From positions 1-61,494 of the forward strand of contig NZ_JAQVCN010000028.1 of assembly GCF_028689785.1 (NCBI RefSeq): 61,494 bases of DNA. The letters are read 5' to 3'. The translations under genes were made by a program, and so were the position numbers. Below are positions 34,776-48,546 of this stretch, piece after piece. Each line of letters starts with the position of its first letter. Position 1 is the first letter of the stretch. The notes beneath the pieces were generated by a model. The model was not told where the DNA came from. It did no database searches and saw only the letters and a program-made list of their open reading frames with translations. This DNA is from Zoogloea sp. (lineage in GTDB: Bacteria > Pseudomonadota > Gammaproteobacteria > Burkholderiales > Rhodocyclaceae).

Positions 34776-37559
34776 ATGCGTTCCCAGACCAAACAAAACC
34801 GGGTGCGGAACACCGCCGTCAGTGCCCTTTGTGTCCTGCTCCTCGCGGCCTGTGGCGACAGTCCCGAATCCATGATCAGCTCGGCCAAGGAGTACATGGC
34901 CAAGAATGACCGCAATGCGGCTTCGATCCAGCTCAAGAATGCGCTGCAGAAGAACCCGGCGTTGGCGGAAGCCCGCTTCCTGCTGGGCAAGGTGAATTAC
35001 GAGCAGGGCGACTACGCGGGTGCCGAGAAGGAGCTGTCCCGCGCCCTTGACGGCGGTTACGCCGCCGACCAGGTCGTTCCCTTGCTGGCCCAGGCAATGC
35101 TGTCCAGCGGTCAGGGGCAGCGTCTCCTCACCGAGCTCGCCAGCAAGGAGTTGACCCAGCCGGAGGCCAAGGCCTCTCTGCTGACCTCCGTGGGCTTTGC
35201 CGAACTGCAGCAGGGCAAGCGCAGCGCTGCCCAGGACAAATTCAATGCCGCACTTCAGGCGTCTGCCGGCTTCCCCCTCGCTCGTGTCGGCCTGGCCCGT
35301 TTGCGTGCCCTGGACAAGGACATTGACGGCGCGCTGACGGATGTCGAGGAAGTCCTGAAGGTGGCCCCGAAGGTGCCGGAGGCCCACAGCCTGCGCGGCG
35401 ACATTCTGCTCGCCAAAAACCGCACCGATGAAGCTATCGCCGCCTATGAGGCCGTGATCGAAGCCAAGCCCACCGAGATATCCGCGCACCAAAGCGTGAT
35501 CTCCCTGCTCATCCGTGCCAACAAGCTTGAGGATGCCCAGGCCAAGGTTGTGGCCCTGCGCAAGGCTGTGGGCAATCATCCGCTGGCGATCTACATGCAG
35601 GCCTTCCTTGACGTGAAGAACGGCAAGAACAAGGAAGCGTACGAAGGCATCCAGCAGGTGCTGCGTGCCGCGCCCGAGTACATTCCCGCGCTGCTGCTCG
35701 CGTCCGCCCTGCAACTGCAACGCAACGATTTCGCCCAGGCCCAGCAGAATCTCGGCAAGGTCCTCGACAAGATCCCCAATCAGGCCTACGCACGGCGTCT
35801 GATGGTTTCCGCTCACTTGGGCGCCCGGGAGCCCGGCAAGGCCCTTGAAATGCTCCAGCCGCTGCTCAAGGATCATCAGGACGATGTCGCCGTGCTCAAC
35901 CTGGCGGGCCAGGTCTATGCCATGAATGGCGACTTCACCCGTTCTGAAGAGTACTTCGGGCGTGCTGCCAAGGCTGACCCCAACAATGCCCAGTACCGGA
36001 CCCGCCTGGGTGTATCGCGCCTGGCCGGCGGCGAGACCGATCGCGCCTTCCAGGATCTCGAGGCGGCTTCGGCCCTGGACGCCGAGAACATCCAGGCTGA
36101 CGTGACCCTGATCATGGCCCACCTGCGTCGCAACGAGACCGCCAAGGCCATGAGCGCGGTGCAGACCCTCGAGAAGAAGAAGCCCAACGATCCGGTCACC
36201 CACAACATGAAGGGTGGCGTGCTGCTGGTGCTCAAGGATGCCGCTGGTGCCCGCAAAGCCTTCGACAAGGCCCTGGAGCTGAAGCCCGACTTCCTGCCGG
36301 CCCTGAGCAATCTGGCCCGTCTCGATATCCAGGACAAGCAGCTTGATGTCGCTCGCAAGCGCTATGAAGGCTTCCTGGCCAAGAACCCCAGCCATGCCCA
36401 GGCCTATCTGCAGTACGCCGAGTTCCTGGCCATGACTGGTGGTCAGGCCAAGGAGGTGCAGGCCGTGCTGGAGAAGGGGCTGACTGCCAGCCCCACCTCG
36501 CTGCCGCTACGTTTGGCTCTGATCCGGATGCTGGTCCAGGCCAGCGATGCCAAACGTGCCCTGACCCTCGCCCAGGAGGCTGCAGTCGCCGCACCTGACG
36601 AGCCTGCAGTGCTGGATCTGCTGGGCCGCTCCCAGGTCGCAGCCGGGGAAATGCAGCAGGCTCTGGCCACCTACGGCAAGCTGGCCGCACGTCTCCCTTC
36701 GTCGCCTATCCCGCTGATCGCCATGGCGGATCTGATGATGGGCACCAAGGACATCGCCGGTGCGGAGCAGAGCCTGCGCAAGGCATTGTCGATCAAGCCC
36801 GACTCCATCGAGGCCCAGCAGCGACTGGTGGCCATCCTGCTCAACAACAAGCGGGGGGATGCGGCGATCGCCATCGCCAAGGAGGTCCAGCGTCAGCGCA
36901 AGGACTCGGCCATCGGTTTCATTCTGGAGGCGGAAAGCCTGCTGTCGGTCGGCAAGCGTACGGAGGCTGTCAAACTTTATGAAGAGGCCTACAAGCGGGA
37001 GAAGAGCGCCGCTTCCATCCTGCGCCTGCACAACGCCCATGTGGCGGCAAATCAACCCCAGGAAGCGACCCGGGTGGCGGCCGACTGGATCAAGGCCAAC
37101 CCCAAGGATCTCACGGTACGCACCTATCTGGCTGAGCGCAGTCTTTCCGAGCAGAAGTACGATCAGGCGGTGCAGCAATATCGTCAGATGCAGGAGATCG
37201 CACCCAAGAACCCGATGGTGCTGAACAACCTGGCCTGGGCCCTGGGCAAGCTCAACGACAAGAGCGCGGTGGGTGTTGCACAGCAGGCCGTGGCCCTCGC
37301 GCCGAACAGCCCGGTGGTCCTCGATACCCTTGGCACGCTGCAGTTCGAGACTGGCGACAAGGCCAAGGGCCTGGAGAACCTCAAAAAGGCTGTCAGCCTC
37401 GGCCCCAATCTGCCGCAACTGCGCTTCAGTCTGGCCAAGGCCTTGGCAGCCAACGGCGATAAGGACGGTGCCCGCAAGGAGCTTGAGGCCGCTCTCAAGA
37501 ATGCTCCGGATAAGGCGCCGATCCGCAAGGAGATCGAGAAGCTCCGCGCCACCCTCTGA
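34776..37559 (+). CDS. prsT: PEP-CTERM system TPR-repeat lipoprotein PrsT
   Basis: The 927-residue protein starts with a lipoprotein signal (hydrophobic run, then LLLAAC, lipidated Cys 26) and continues as one long superhelix of TPR repeats to the C-terminus (for example PALAEARFLLGKVNYEQGD). The length and the position after prsKR identify PrsT. It is probably an outer-membrane scaffold; its exact role is not established. I chose ATG 34776 because AAGGA lies nine nt upstream; ATG 34770 is too close to it, and a GTG at 34755 overlaps prsR. Confidence 0.92.
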   Translation: MRSQTKQNRVRNTAVSALCVLLLAACGDSPESMISSAKEYMAKNDRNAASIQLKNALQKNPALAEARFLLGKVNYEQGDYAGAEKELSRALDGGYAADQVVPLLAQAMLSSGQGQRLLTELASKELTQPEAKASLLTSVGFAELQQGKRSAAQDKFNAALQASAGFPLARVGLARLRALDKDIDGALTDVEEVLKVAPKVPEAHSLRGDILLAKNRTDEAIAAYEAVIEAKPTEISAHQSVISLLIRANKLEDAQAKVVALRKAVGNHPLAIYMQAFLDVKNGKNKEAYEGIQQVLRAAPEYIPALLLASALQLQRNDFAQAQQNLGKVLDKIPNQAYARRLMVSAHLGAREPGKALEMLQPLLKDHQDDVAVLNLAGQVYAMNGDFTRSEEYFGRAAKADPNNAQYRTRLGVSRLAGGETDRAFQDLEAASALDAENIQADVTLIMAHLRRNETAKAMSAVQTLEKKKPNDPVTHNMKGGVLLVLKDAAGARKAFDKALELKPDFLPALSNLARLDIQDKQLDVARKRYEGFLAKNPSHAQAYLQYAEFLAMTGGQAKEVQAVLEKGLTASPTSLPLRLALIRMLVQASDAKRALTLAQEAAVAAPDEPAVLDLLGRSQVAAGEMQQALATYGKLAARLPSSPIPLIAMADLMMGTKDIAGAEQSLRKALSIKPDSIEAQQRLVAILLNNKRGDAAIAIAKEVQRQRKDSAIGFILEAESLLSVGKRTEAVKLYEEAYKREKSAASILRLHNAHVAANQPQEATRVAADWIKANPKDLTVRTYLAERSLSEQKYDQAVQQYRQMQEIAPKNPMVLNNLAWALGKLNDKSAVGVAQQAVALAPNSPVVLDTLGTLQFETGDKAKGLENLKKAVSLGPNLPQLRFSLAKALAANGDKDGARKELEAALKNAPDKAPIRKEIEKLRATL

Positions 37560-37610
37560 TACCCGCTTCGACACCATTTACCAACTTGGACTCTTTTCAG
37601 GATTGACCTC

Positions 37611-38890
<1,280 letters not shown>

Positions 38891-38891
<1 letters not shown>

Positions 38892-39826
38892 TGCATTCTG
38901 TCCGGACCCTGCCCGTAAGGGCGGTGGTCCGGCGTTTAGTCCCTGGCCTGCTGACAGGATGGGTTCTTGCTGTGGGCGGTGTACAGGCCGTAACGGCAGA
39001 CCCCCTCTCCGGGGATGTGAACTCCCTGGTGGCGCAAGCCGTGGCTTTCGAGCACGGCGAAGGTGTGGCCCGCGATCCGGACAAGGCTGCCGAGCTGTAT
39101 TGCGAAGCCTCCCGCGCCGGTAGCGCCGAGGCCATGTATAGCCTGGGCTGGATGTTCGCCAACGGGCGGGGTGTGGAGCGTAACGATGATTACGCGGCCA
39201 CCCTGTTCGAGATGGCCATGGCCAAGGGGCATGCTGGTGCGGAAAAGGCTCGCCGAATGGCTGGTGATTACACCGGAGCTGTGCCTGATTGTCTTCTGCC
39301 GCGTGCCCGGGACAGGGGCTTTGCCGCCCGGGATACCTGGGATACCCAGAAGTATCTTTCTTCCCTGCCAGAGCAAAAGAAGAAGATGGTAGAACTGATC
39401 ACCACCCTGGCACCGCGTTTCTCCATTGAGCCGCGCCTGGCCCTGGCGATTGCGACCACTGAATCCAACTTTGATCCGAGTGCCACCTCCCCCAAGAACG
39501 CCATGGGTGTGATGCAGCTGATTCCCGAGACAGCGAGTCGCTTCAACGTCAAGGACAGCTACGACCCGGTGCAGAACATCAAGGGGGGGCTGGCCTATCT
39601 GCGCTGGTTGCTCGCCTATTACCAAGGCAATGTGGCCCTGGCCGTGGCGGGTTACAACGCCGGAGAAGGGGCTGTGGATCGTTATCGGGGCGTTCCTCCC
39701 TACAAGGAAACACAGAATTACGTGAGACGGATCCTGACCTTCTTCCAGCGTCACGATCACCCTTTCGACGCTCGCGTGGTGGGTGCATCACCGGCCCTGC
39801 AGGCACTCAAGGCGGCAGGGCAGTGA
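38891..39826 (+). CDS. Exported Sel1-repeat lytic transglycosylase
   Basis: The 311-residue protein has a signal peptide (cleavage near TADP, residue about 35), two Sel1-type repeats (EAMYSLGWMFANGRGVERND) and a C-terminal SLT lysozyme-like domain with the catalytic Glu in IATTESNFDPSA (near 190), MGVMQLIPETA and AVAGYNAGEGAV. It should cleave peptidoglycan in the periplasm, perhaps making room for an export or secretion apparatus. ATG 38891 overlaps the tviB stop, and its own stop overlaps the protease start (GTGA), so the three genes are translationally coupled. Confidence 0.92.
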
Positions 39827-40590
39827 AGAAGGTTCTCGTCCTGCGTCGTTTTCTGGCTGTGTGTGTCGCCTTGTCTGCGCCGGTTACGGCGTTCGCCGAT
39901 CTCCCTGATACCGTCGCTCAGATCAAACGCTCCGTTGTCGCGGTTGGCACCTTCATGCCCACCCGCAGCCCCCAGTTCCGCTTTCTGGGTACGGGTTTTG
40001 TCGTCGGTGACGGCAGGCAGGTGGCGACCAACGCCCATGTGATTGCGGCAGCACCTGACAGTCGCGCTTTGGACGAGCGCTTGGTGATTGCCCAGTCTGG
40101 ATCGGGGCGGGTGAGCGTGCGTATGGTGGAGCGGGATGAGCGCGATCCGGACCACGATCTCGCGGTGCTGTGGATCGGCGGTGCGCCCATGACACCCCTG
40201 CGCCTGGGCGATTCCGAAGCGGCACGGGATGGACAGGATGTCGCCCTGACGGGCTTCCCCCTTGGTGCCAGCATGGGCATTGTTCCGGTCACCCACCGGG
40301 GCATCATTGCTGCCATCACGCCGGCCGGGCAGCCCTTGCCGTCGGCGAGTCAGCTCGACCCCGGGGCTGTGCGGCGTTTGTCAGTGGGCCGCTATCCGGT
40401 GTTTCAGCTGGACATCGTGTCCTACCCGGGCAACAGCGGCAGCCCGCTTTACGATGTGAACAGCGGTGAGGTGCTGGGTATCCTCAACATGGTCTTCGTG
40501 AAGGGGATGAAGGAAAACGCCATCTCCAGTCCCTCCGGTATTTCCTATGCCATTCCTGTTTCACACCTGAAGGCGTTGCTGGCCCGCTGA
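39823..40590 (+). CDS. Exported trypsin-like serine protease
   Basis: The 255-residue protein has a signal peptide (to AFA, about residue 25) and a DegP-like protease fold with the full triad: His in TNAHV (near 71), Asp in DHDLAVLW (near 111) and Ser in GNSGSPLYD (near 204). It lacks a PDZ domain, so it is shorter than DegP/DegS. The start is GTG 39823, overlapping the transglycosylase stop. It is the last gene of the block and is followed by a strong hairpin. Substrate unknown; processing of surface or cell-wall proteins is a guess from context. Confidence 0.9.
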   Translation: MKKVLVLRRFLAVCVALSAPVTAFADLPDTVAQIKRSVVAVGTFMPTRSPQFRFLGTGFVVGDGRQVATNAHVIAAAPDSRALDERLVIAQSGSGRVSVRMVERDERDPDHDLAVLWIGGAPMTPLRLGDSEAARDGQDVALTGFPLGASMGIVPVTHRGIIAAITPAGQPLPSASQLDPGAVRRLSVGRYPVFQLDIVSYPGNSGSPLYDVNSGEVLGILNMVFVKGMKENAISSPSGISYAIPVSHLKALLAR

Positions 40591-40595
40591 GCTTT

Positions 40596-40632
40596 CGATG
40601 GGGCCTCCCCTGAGGGAGAAGAGGCCCCATCG
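40596..40632. terminator. Strong bidirectional hairpin between convergent genes
   Basis: A perfect 12-bp stem CGATGGGGCCTC/GAGGCCCCATCG (40596-40607 and 40621-40632) with a 13-nt loop sits between the protease and gcvP, which converge. No T-run is present on either side, but position and strength suggest termination in both directions. Confidence 0.7.
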
Positions 40633-40643
40633 CTGGTCACAAC

Positions 40644-43535
<2,892 letters not shown>

Positions 43536-43613
43536 GGGGGAACTCGGTAGGGTGACAGCGACAGCAGGGTGGGGCGCGCCAGCCCGGCGCACCCGCGCTC
43601 AGGCGATCAGCGT

Positions 43614-43991
43614 TCAGCCGATGGCAGCTTGGTAGCCGGTGGCGTCCAGCAGGCCGTCCACATCGGCGGCGTTGGCGGGTTTGATCTTGAACAGCCAGGC
43701 GGCGTAGGCGTCGGCGTTGACGGACTCGGGGGCGTCGAGGGCTGCCTGGTTGGCTTCAAGGATTTCGCCAGCGACCGGGGCGTAGATGTCGGAGGCGGCC
43801 TTCACGGATTCGATCACGGCGATGGCTTCTTCTTTGGCCACGCTGCGGCCAGCCTCGGGAAGTTCGAGGAAAACCACGTCGCCGAGGGCTTCCTGGGCGT
43901 GGTCGGTAATGCCGATGGTCAGAGTGCCATCAGCCTCGACGCGAACCCATTCGTGGGAAGCGGTGTAGCGCAGATCGTTGGGGGTGTTCAT
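43614..43991 (-). CDS. gcvH: Glycine cleavage system H protein
   Basis: The 125-residue lipoyl carrier shuttles the aminomethyl intermediate between P, T and L proteins. The lipoylated lysine is in [12 protein letters not shown] (near 63); [10 protein letters not shown] and [10 protein letters not shown] are typical. ATG 43991 has AAGGA seven nt upstream. A TTG six codons earlier overlaps that site and is not used. It is the middle gene of the operon. Confidence 0.97.
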   Translation of the reverse strand: MNTPNDLRYTASHEWVRVEADGTLTIGITDHAQEALGDVVFLELPEAGRSVAKEEAIAVIESVKAASDIYAPVAGEILEANQAALDAPESVNADAYAAWLFKIKPANAADVDGLLDATGYQAAIG

Positions 43992-44035
43992 AGTCGTGTC
44001 CTTGTTCAAGTCGGATGAAAGGGTTGGATTGGATT

Positions 44036-45118
44036 TCAGACCAGTGCCTTGCCGTTGCGGACAAAGGGGGGTTTGACGACGCGGGCTTTCAGGCGCTTGC
44101 CACGGATGTCCACTTCGACTGCATCGCCGGCCGCGACGCCAAGAGGCAGGCGGGCCAGAGCGATGGACTTCTCGAGGGTCGGCGAAAAGCTGCCGCTGCT
44201 CGTCTCGCCTTCGCCCTGGGCGGTGAAGACCTTCTGGTGCGAACGCAGGATGCCCTTGTCTTCCAGGATCAGGCCGAGGGCCTGCTGGCGTGTGCCGTTG
44301 GCGACAAGGGCAGCCTTGCCGACAAAATCGCGGTTTTCGTCCTTGAAGTCCACCGTCCAGGCCAGCCCGGCATCGAGGGGGGAGACGGTTTCGTCCATGT
44401 CGTTGCCGTAGAGGGCCATGCCGGCCTCCAGGCGCAGGGTGTCGCGGGCACCGAGGCCGCAGGGTTTGACGCCGGCTGCAGTCAGTGCGGCCCAGGTGCT
44501 GACGGACTTGCTCGCCGGGAGTGTCAGCTCGAAGCCGTCTTCACCGGTGTAGCCGGTGCGGGCAATGAAGATGTCGCCGAAGGTGGCGGCCTGGAAAGCC
44601 TTGAGTGCGGCGGATGCGGCTTCGGCGCCGGGGATGGCGGCCCAGGTCTTGCTGCGGGCATTGGGGCCCTGGACGGCAATCATCGCCAGGTCACGGCGCA
44701 CGCTGAGCGTGGCGGCTGCACCGGTTGCGGCCAGGCGTTGCTGCATCCAGGCCACATCCTTGTCGGCGGTGCCGGCGTTGACGACGATGCGGTACGCCGT
44801 ATCGGAGAGGAAGTAGACGATCAGATCGTCGATCACGCCGCCCTGCTCATTGAGCATGCAGGCATACAGGGCCTTGCCGGGTTCGACGAGCTTGGCCACA
44901 TCGTTGGCGATCAGGCCGCGCAGGAAAGCCTTCGCGTCGGCACCTTCCAGGTCCAGGCCGAGCATGTGGGAAACGTCGAACATGCCGGCGTCGCGGCGCA
45001 CGGCGTGGTGTTCTTCGATCTGCGAGCCATAATTGACTGGCATGTCCCAGCCGGCGAAATCAACCATGCGGGCGCCGGCAGCGACGTGGGTGGCGTAAAG
45101 GGGGGTCTGTTGGCTCAT
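44036..45118 (-). CDS. gcvT: Glycine cleavage system aminomethyltransferase (T protein)
   Basis: The 360-residue enzyme transfers the methylene group from aminomethyl-GcvH to tetrahydrofolate and releases ammonia. [20 protein letters not shown] and [12 protein letters not shown] are typical, and the length matches the family exactly. The ATG at 45118 has GGAGAG upstream. It is the first gene of the operon and lies downstream of the tandem glycine riboswitch and its terminator. Confidence 0.97.
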   Translation of the reverse strand: MSQQTPLYATHVAAGARMVDFAGWDMPVNYGSQIEEHHAVRRDAGMFDVSHMLGLDLEGADAKAFLRGLIANDVAKLVEPGKALYACMLNEQGGVIDDLIVYFLSDTAYRIVVNAGTADKDVAWMQQRLAATGAAATLSVRRDLAMIAVQGPNARSKTWAAIPGAEAASAALKAFQAATFGDIFIARTGYTGEDGFELTLPASKSVSTWAALTAAGVKPCGLGARDTLRLEAGMALYGNDMDETVSPLDAGLAWTVDFKDENRDFVGKAALVANGTRQQALGLILEDKGILRSHQKVFTAQGEGETSSGSFSPTLEKSIALARLPLGVAAGDAVEVDIRGKRLKARVVKPPFVRNGKALV

Positions 45119-45148
45119 GGGGCTCTCCGGTGCAATCGTTCCAGTGTA

Positions 45149-45192
45149 GAAAAGCAATGGGGCCGGAGCGACGTGAAAGTCGCTTCGGCCCC
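45149..45192 (-). terminator. Riboswitch expression-platform terminator
   Basis: Read on the minus strand, a 14-bp stem from GGGGCCGAAGCGAC to GTCGCTCCGGCCCC (one A-C mismatch, 6-nt loop) is followed by ATTGCTTTTC. Its first bases overlap the end of aptamer 2, so glycine binding can compete with terminator formation. Confidence 0.8.
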
Positions 45193-45390
45193 ATCTGTCC
45201 TTTGTACCTGAGAGATTGCAGCGGTGCATGACCGGCCTGCGTGCCCCTTCGGTGGATGCCGCCAACGCACGGTGGGCGGGCAGCATCGCTCTCCAGATTG
45301 TTGTTTCGTCGGTGGTCCTTTTGCCTGAGCGGTTCCGGGGGTTGCGCCTTCGGCGGCTCGCGGATGACCCACGCGAACTCTCTCCCACAC
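45191..45390 (-). promoter_or_regulatory. Tandem glycine riboswitch controlling gcvTHP
   Basis: Two glycine aptamers lie in series on the minus strand. Aptamer 1 (about 45309-45390) begins GGGAGAGAG and holds GCCGCCGAAGGCGCAA, then CTCAGGCAAAAGGACC. A short linker follows. Aptamer 2 (about 45191-45296) begins CTGGAGAG and holds CACCGAAGGGGCA, then CTCTCAGGTACAAAGGACAG. These are the conserved parts of the class (Rfam glycine riboswitch). With the terminator just downstream this should be an ON switch for glycine cleavage. Confidence 0.95.
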
Positions 45391-45400
45391 GACGGCGCGC

Positions 45401-45429
45401 ACCTTACCATCGTGGGCAGAGAGGGGCAA
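45401..45429 (-). promoter_or_regulatory. Probable sigma-70 promoter of the riboswitch-gcv transcript
   Basis: On the minus strand TTGCCC (45424-45429) and TAAGGT (45401-45406) are 17 nt apart. The predicted start falls a few bases before the first riboswitch stem. The hexamers match the consensus only partly. Confidence 0.45.
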
Positions 45430-45450
45430 GCGTCTGATACACTTGGATTA

Positions 45451-46326
45451 ATGATCCCGTCCCGAAGCCGTTTCCTGCCTGTCCGCGGTTTGCGCTATCA
45501 CCTACGTGAATGGGGTGAGCCGGGGGCGCCGATGATCTTCATGTTGCATGGCTGGATGGATGTGTCTGCGTCTTTCCAGTTCGTGGTTGATGCACTGGAG
45601 GCCGGCTGGCATGTGCTGGCGCCTGACTGGCGAGGTTTTGGTCAGACCGAATGGTGTGGCGATGCCTACTGGTTTCCCGACTATCTGGGGGATCTGGATG
45701 CGATTCTGCAGGTCTGTTCGCCGGCCTTGCCAGTCAATCTGGTTGGTCACAGCCTGGGGGGCAATGTGGCCTGTATTTATGCTGGTGTGCGTCCGGCTCG
45801 GGTGGCCCGTCTGGTGGCGCTGGATGCCTTCGGACTGGCCGATTCACGGCCCGCACAGTCGCCGGGGCGTCTGGAGAAGTGGTTGAACGACCTGGCCCAG
45901 CCGGTGGGGTTTCGCAGCTATCCCGATCCGGCCGCCCTGGCCGCCCGCCTGCAGGCGGACAACCCGCGTCTGTCGGACGACAAAGCGCGGTTCCTGGCGG
46001 CCCATCTTGGTGAGGACGATGGGCAGGGTTCCATCCGCTTGGCCGGCGACCCTGCGCACAGGCGGGTCAATCCCGTGCTCTATCGACGGGCAGAGGCGCT
46101 GGCCTGTTGGCAGAGGGTGACGGCGCCGGCCCTGTGGGTCGAACCTGACAGGCCGACCTTGCGTCACCGCCTTGGTGTTGATGATGCGGCCCACGCCCAG
46201 GCCCGGGCAGCCTTCCGGGATCTTCGTGAAGTCCGGGTGTCCGACAGCGGACACAACCTGCATCATGACCAGCCGGGTGAGGTGGCCCGGATCATCGAGA
46301 CTTTTCTGGGGTCAAAAGAACCATGA
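45451..46326 (+). CDS. Alpha/beta hydrolase
   Basis: The 291-residue protein has an alpha/beta-hydrolase fold: oxyanion-hole region HGWMD, nucleophile Ser near 100 in GHSLGGN, and catalytic His near 267 in DSGHNLHH. The substrate is not evident; esterases and lipases of this general type are common. I chose ATG 45451 because the region upstream is the gcv promoter/riboswitch on the other strand; the ribosome binding site is weak. It overlaps the PHP phosphatase gene by four nt (ATGA). Confidence 0.85.
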   Translation: MIPSRSRFLPVRGLRYHLREWGEPGAPMIFMLHGWMDVSASFQFVVDALEAGWHVLAPDWRGFGQTEWCGDAYWFPDYLGDLDAILQVCSPALPVNLVGHSLGGNVACIYAGVRPARVARLVALDAFGLADSRPAQSPGRLEKWLNDLAQPVGFRSYPDPAALAARLQADNPRLSDDKARFLAAHLGEDDGQGSIRLAGDPAHRRVNPVLYRRAEALACWQRVTAPALWVEPDRPTLRHRLGVDDAAHAQARAAFRDLREVRVSDSGHNLHHDQPGEVARIIETFLGSKEP

Positions 46327-47162
46327 ACGCCCTGAATGCCGATTTGCACTGCCATTCCACTGCCTCCGACGGAACCCTGCCGCCGGCAGAAGTGGTTCGC
46401 CGGGCTTATGCCAATGGTGTGGAGCTGCTGGCGCTGACCGACCATGATGAACTCCTCGGCCTGCCCGAGGCCGCTGCGCAAGCCCAGGCGCTGGGCTTGC
46501 GTTTCGTGCCGGGGGTCGAGGTCTCGGTGTCCTGGCTTGACCAGACCCTGCATATCGTTGGGCTGGGTATCGACCCGACCAATGAGGCGCTGATTGCCGG
46601 CCTGGCCCAGGTGCGTGGCGGGCGTGATGGGCGGGCTGCGCGCATCGGCGCCGAACTGGAGCGGATCGGCATTCGCGGTGCCCTTGAGGGCGCTCTGCGC
46701 TATGCGGGCAATCCTGCTCTGGTCAGCCGGGCCCATTTTGCCCGCTACCTGGTGGAGATCGGCATCTCGAGAAACGTTCATGACGTCTTTCTGCACTATC
46801 TTGCCCGGGGCAAGCCCGGCTATGTCGAGCATGTCTGGGCCACGTTGGAAGATGCGCTGGCGTGGATTAAGGGCGCCGGCGGCCTGGCCGTCATTGCCCA
46901 TCCAGGGCGTTATCGTCTCAGTCATGCCGAGATGGACATCCTGCTCGAGCGCTTCCGCGATCTGGGGGGCGATGCCATCGAGGTGTCGTGCGGCGCCCAC
47001 GACGGCGGCCAGGTGCTGGCCTTTGCCCGCCTGGCGCGCAAGTTCGGTCTGATGGCCTCACGTGCTTCCGATTTTCACGGCCCGGAGGATAGCCCCATCG
47101 ACCTGGGGCGTGCGCCGCCGTTGCCCCCCGATCTCATCCCGGTGTGGACCCGCCTGGTGTGA
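46323..47162 (+). CDS. PHP-domain phosphatase (YciV/RnmA-like nucleoside bisphosphatase)
   Basis: The 279-residue protein has PHP metal motifs DLHCHSTASDG (8-18), ALTDHDE (near 37-43), AHPGRY and SDFHG. It belongs to the group of 3',5'-nucleoside bisphosphate phosphatases that also trim 5' ends of short RNAs (RnmA/TrpH). It sits between a coupled hydrolase gene and yciO; the yciV-yciO pairing is conserved in proteobacteria near trp genes, and trpS is close here. Confidence 0.9.
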   Translation: MNALNADLHCHSTASDGTLPPAEVVRRAYANGVELLALTDHDELLGLPEAAAQAQALGLRFVPGVEVSVSWLDQTLHIVGLGIDPTNEALIAGLAQVRGGRDGRAARIGAELERIGIRGALEGALRYAGNPALVSRAHFARYLVEIGISRNVHDVFLHYLARGKPGYVEHVWATLEDALAWIKGAGGLAVIAHPGRYRLSHAEMDILLERFRDLGGDAIEVSCGAHDGGQVLAFARLARKFGLMASRASDFHGPEDSPIDLGRAPPLPPDLIPVWTRLV

Positions 47163-47189
47163 CGCCTTTTTTCTGTTTGACTTTCAATC

Positions 47190-47813
47190 ATGGCCCAGTT
47201 TTTTTCCCTTCACCCTGAACAACCCCAGGCCCGCCTCATCAAGCAGGCCGCGCAGATCATGCGCGACGGAGGCTTGGTAGCCTTTCCCACCGACTCGGCC
47301 TACGCCCTTGGCGGGCATACCGGCGACAATCCGCTGCTCACCCGCATCCGCCGCATCCGTGACGTGGACGAGCGCCATCACTTCACATTGCTGTGCCGCG
47401 ACCTTTCCGAGATCGCGACCTACGCCCGGGTGGACAACTCCCAGTACCGGCTCCTCAAGGCCACCACGCCGGGGGCTTACACCTTCATTCTTGAAGGTAC
47501 CAAGGAGTTGCCCCGGCGTTTGTTGCACCCCAAGCGCAAGACCATTGGCTTGCGCATTCCCGATCATCCAGTCGTTTCGGCACTGCTGGCCGAGCTTGGT
47601 GAGCCGCTCCTGAGTTCGACCCTGCTGCTGCCCGACGACGAGTTCCCGCTCACGGATGCCGAGGAAATTCGCGACCGTCTCGAGAAGGATGTGGACCTGG
47701 TGATCGAGGCCGGCCCCTGTCGGGGTGAGGCGACCACGGTGATTGATCTGACCAGCGGTTCCCCGGTGTTGGTGCGGGAAGGGCGGGGCAGTCTCGCACC
47801 CTTTGGCCTGTGA
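47190..47813 (+). CDS. yciO: YciO-family threonylcarbamoyl-AMP synthase-like protein
   Basis: The 207-residue protein has the Sua5/YciO/YrdC fold: GGLVAFPTDSAYALGG, KRKTIGLRIPDHP and SSTLLLPDDE. TsaC and Sua5 make threonylcarbamoyl-AMP for tRNA t6A. YciO is the related branch, whose role in t6A synthesis is less certain. It lies 27 nt after the PHP phosphatase gene. Confidence 0.9.
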   Translation: MAQFFSLHPEQPQARLIKQAAQIMRDGGLVAFPTDSAYALGGHTGDNPLLTRIRRIRDVDERHHFTLLCRDLSEIATYARVDNSQYRLLKATTPGAYTFILEGTKELPRRLLHPKRKTIGLRIPDHPVVSALLAELGEPLLSSTLLLPDDEFPLTDAEEIRDRLEKDVDLVIEAGPCRGEATTVIDLTSGSPVLVREGRGSLAPFGL

Positions 47814-47850
47814 CCTGCCTTCGGGCGGGGGCGTGAGCTGCCCAGTCTGT

Positions 47851-47856
47851 TAGAAT
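47851..47856 (+). promoter_or_regulatory. Possible -10 element upstream of the M50 protease gene
   Basis: TAGAAT preceded by TGT, 25 nt before the start codon, resembles a -10 box. No good -35 is seen. Confidence 0.3.
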
Positions 47857-47880
47857 CGCGCCCCTTCGGCGCCCTGATCC

Positions 47881-48540
47881 ATGCAAGAACTCATCTCCAC
47901 CCTGACCATCTGGGCTCTGCCCGTGCTGTTCGCCATTACCCTGCATGAGGCGGCGCACGGCTACGCCGCACGTCACTTCGGCGACTCTACCGCCGAGCGG
48001 GCAGGGCGCATCAGCCTCAATCCGCTGCGCCATATCGATCCAATGGGGACAGTCGTGGTGCCGGCGCTGATCGTTGTCGGCAGCACGCTCGCCGGGGGGG
48101 CGCCGATGCTGTTTGGGTGGGCAAAGCCGGTGCCGGTCAATTTCGGGCGCCTGCGCCACCCCAAGGCCGACATGCTGTGGGTGGCCGCGGCAGGGCCCTT
48201 CGCAAATCTGGTGATGGCTCTTGGCTGGGCCATCCTGTTCCGTTTTGCGATCATGTCGCCCGACAATCTGTATGCCCTGCCCATGGCCAAGATGGCGGAC
48301 GCCGGGATGCAGATCAATGCTGTACTCATGCTGCTCAACCTGCTTCCGTTGCCACCCCTGGATGGTGGGCGGATTGCGGTCAGCCTGCTCCCCGCCGGTC
48401 CGGCTTACACCTTTTCCCGGCTTGAGCCTTATGGCTTTCCGATCCTGCTGGTTTTGCTGTTCACCGGTATCCTTGGCGACATTCTCGGGCCGCTGGTGGC
48501 CATTTTCCGTTTTGCCCTTGCAACCGTTATTGGACTTTGA
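47881..48540 (+). CDS. Site-2 protease family membrane metalloprotease (M50)
   Basis: The 219-residue integral membrane protein has the zinc motif HEAAH (22-26) and the second-site motif NLLPLPPLDGGRI (Asp near 160), with five or six hydrophobic segments. It is the short form without PDZ or CBS domains. Its gene is commonly found beside trpS and scpA in betaproteobacteria. The substrate is unknown; family members cut within membrane helices. Confidence 0.92.
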   Translation: MQELISTLTIWALPVLFAITLHEAAHGYAARHFGDSTAERAGRISLNPLRHIDPMGTVVVPALIVVGSTLAGGAPMLFGWAKPVPVNFGRLRHPKADMLWVAAAGPFANLVMALGWAILFRFAIMSPDNLYALPMAKMADAGMQINAVLMLLNLLPLPPLDGGRIAVSLLPAGPAYTFSRLEPYGFPILLVLLFTGILGDILGPLVAIFRFALATVIGL

Positions 48541-48546
48541 TCATCC

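Noticed and set aside
45241..45450. Longer start for the alpha/beta hydrolase at 45241
   Set aside because: The added codons are the reverse complement of the glycine riboswitch and promoter, so they are not coding.
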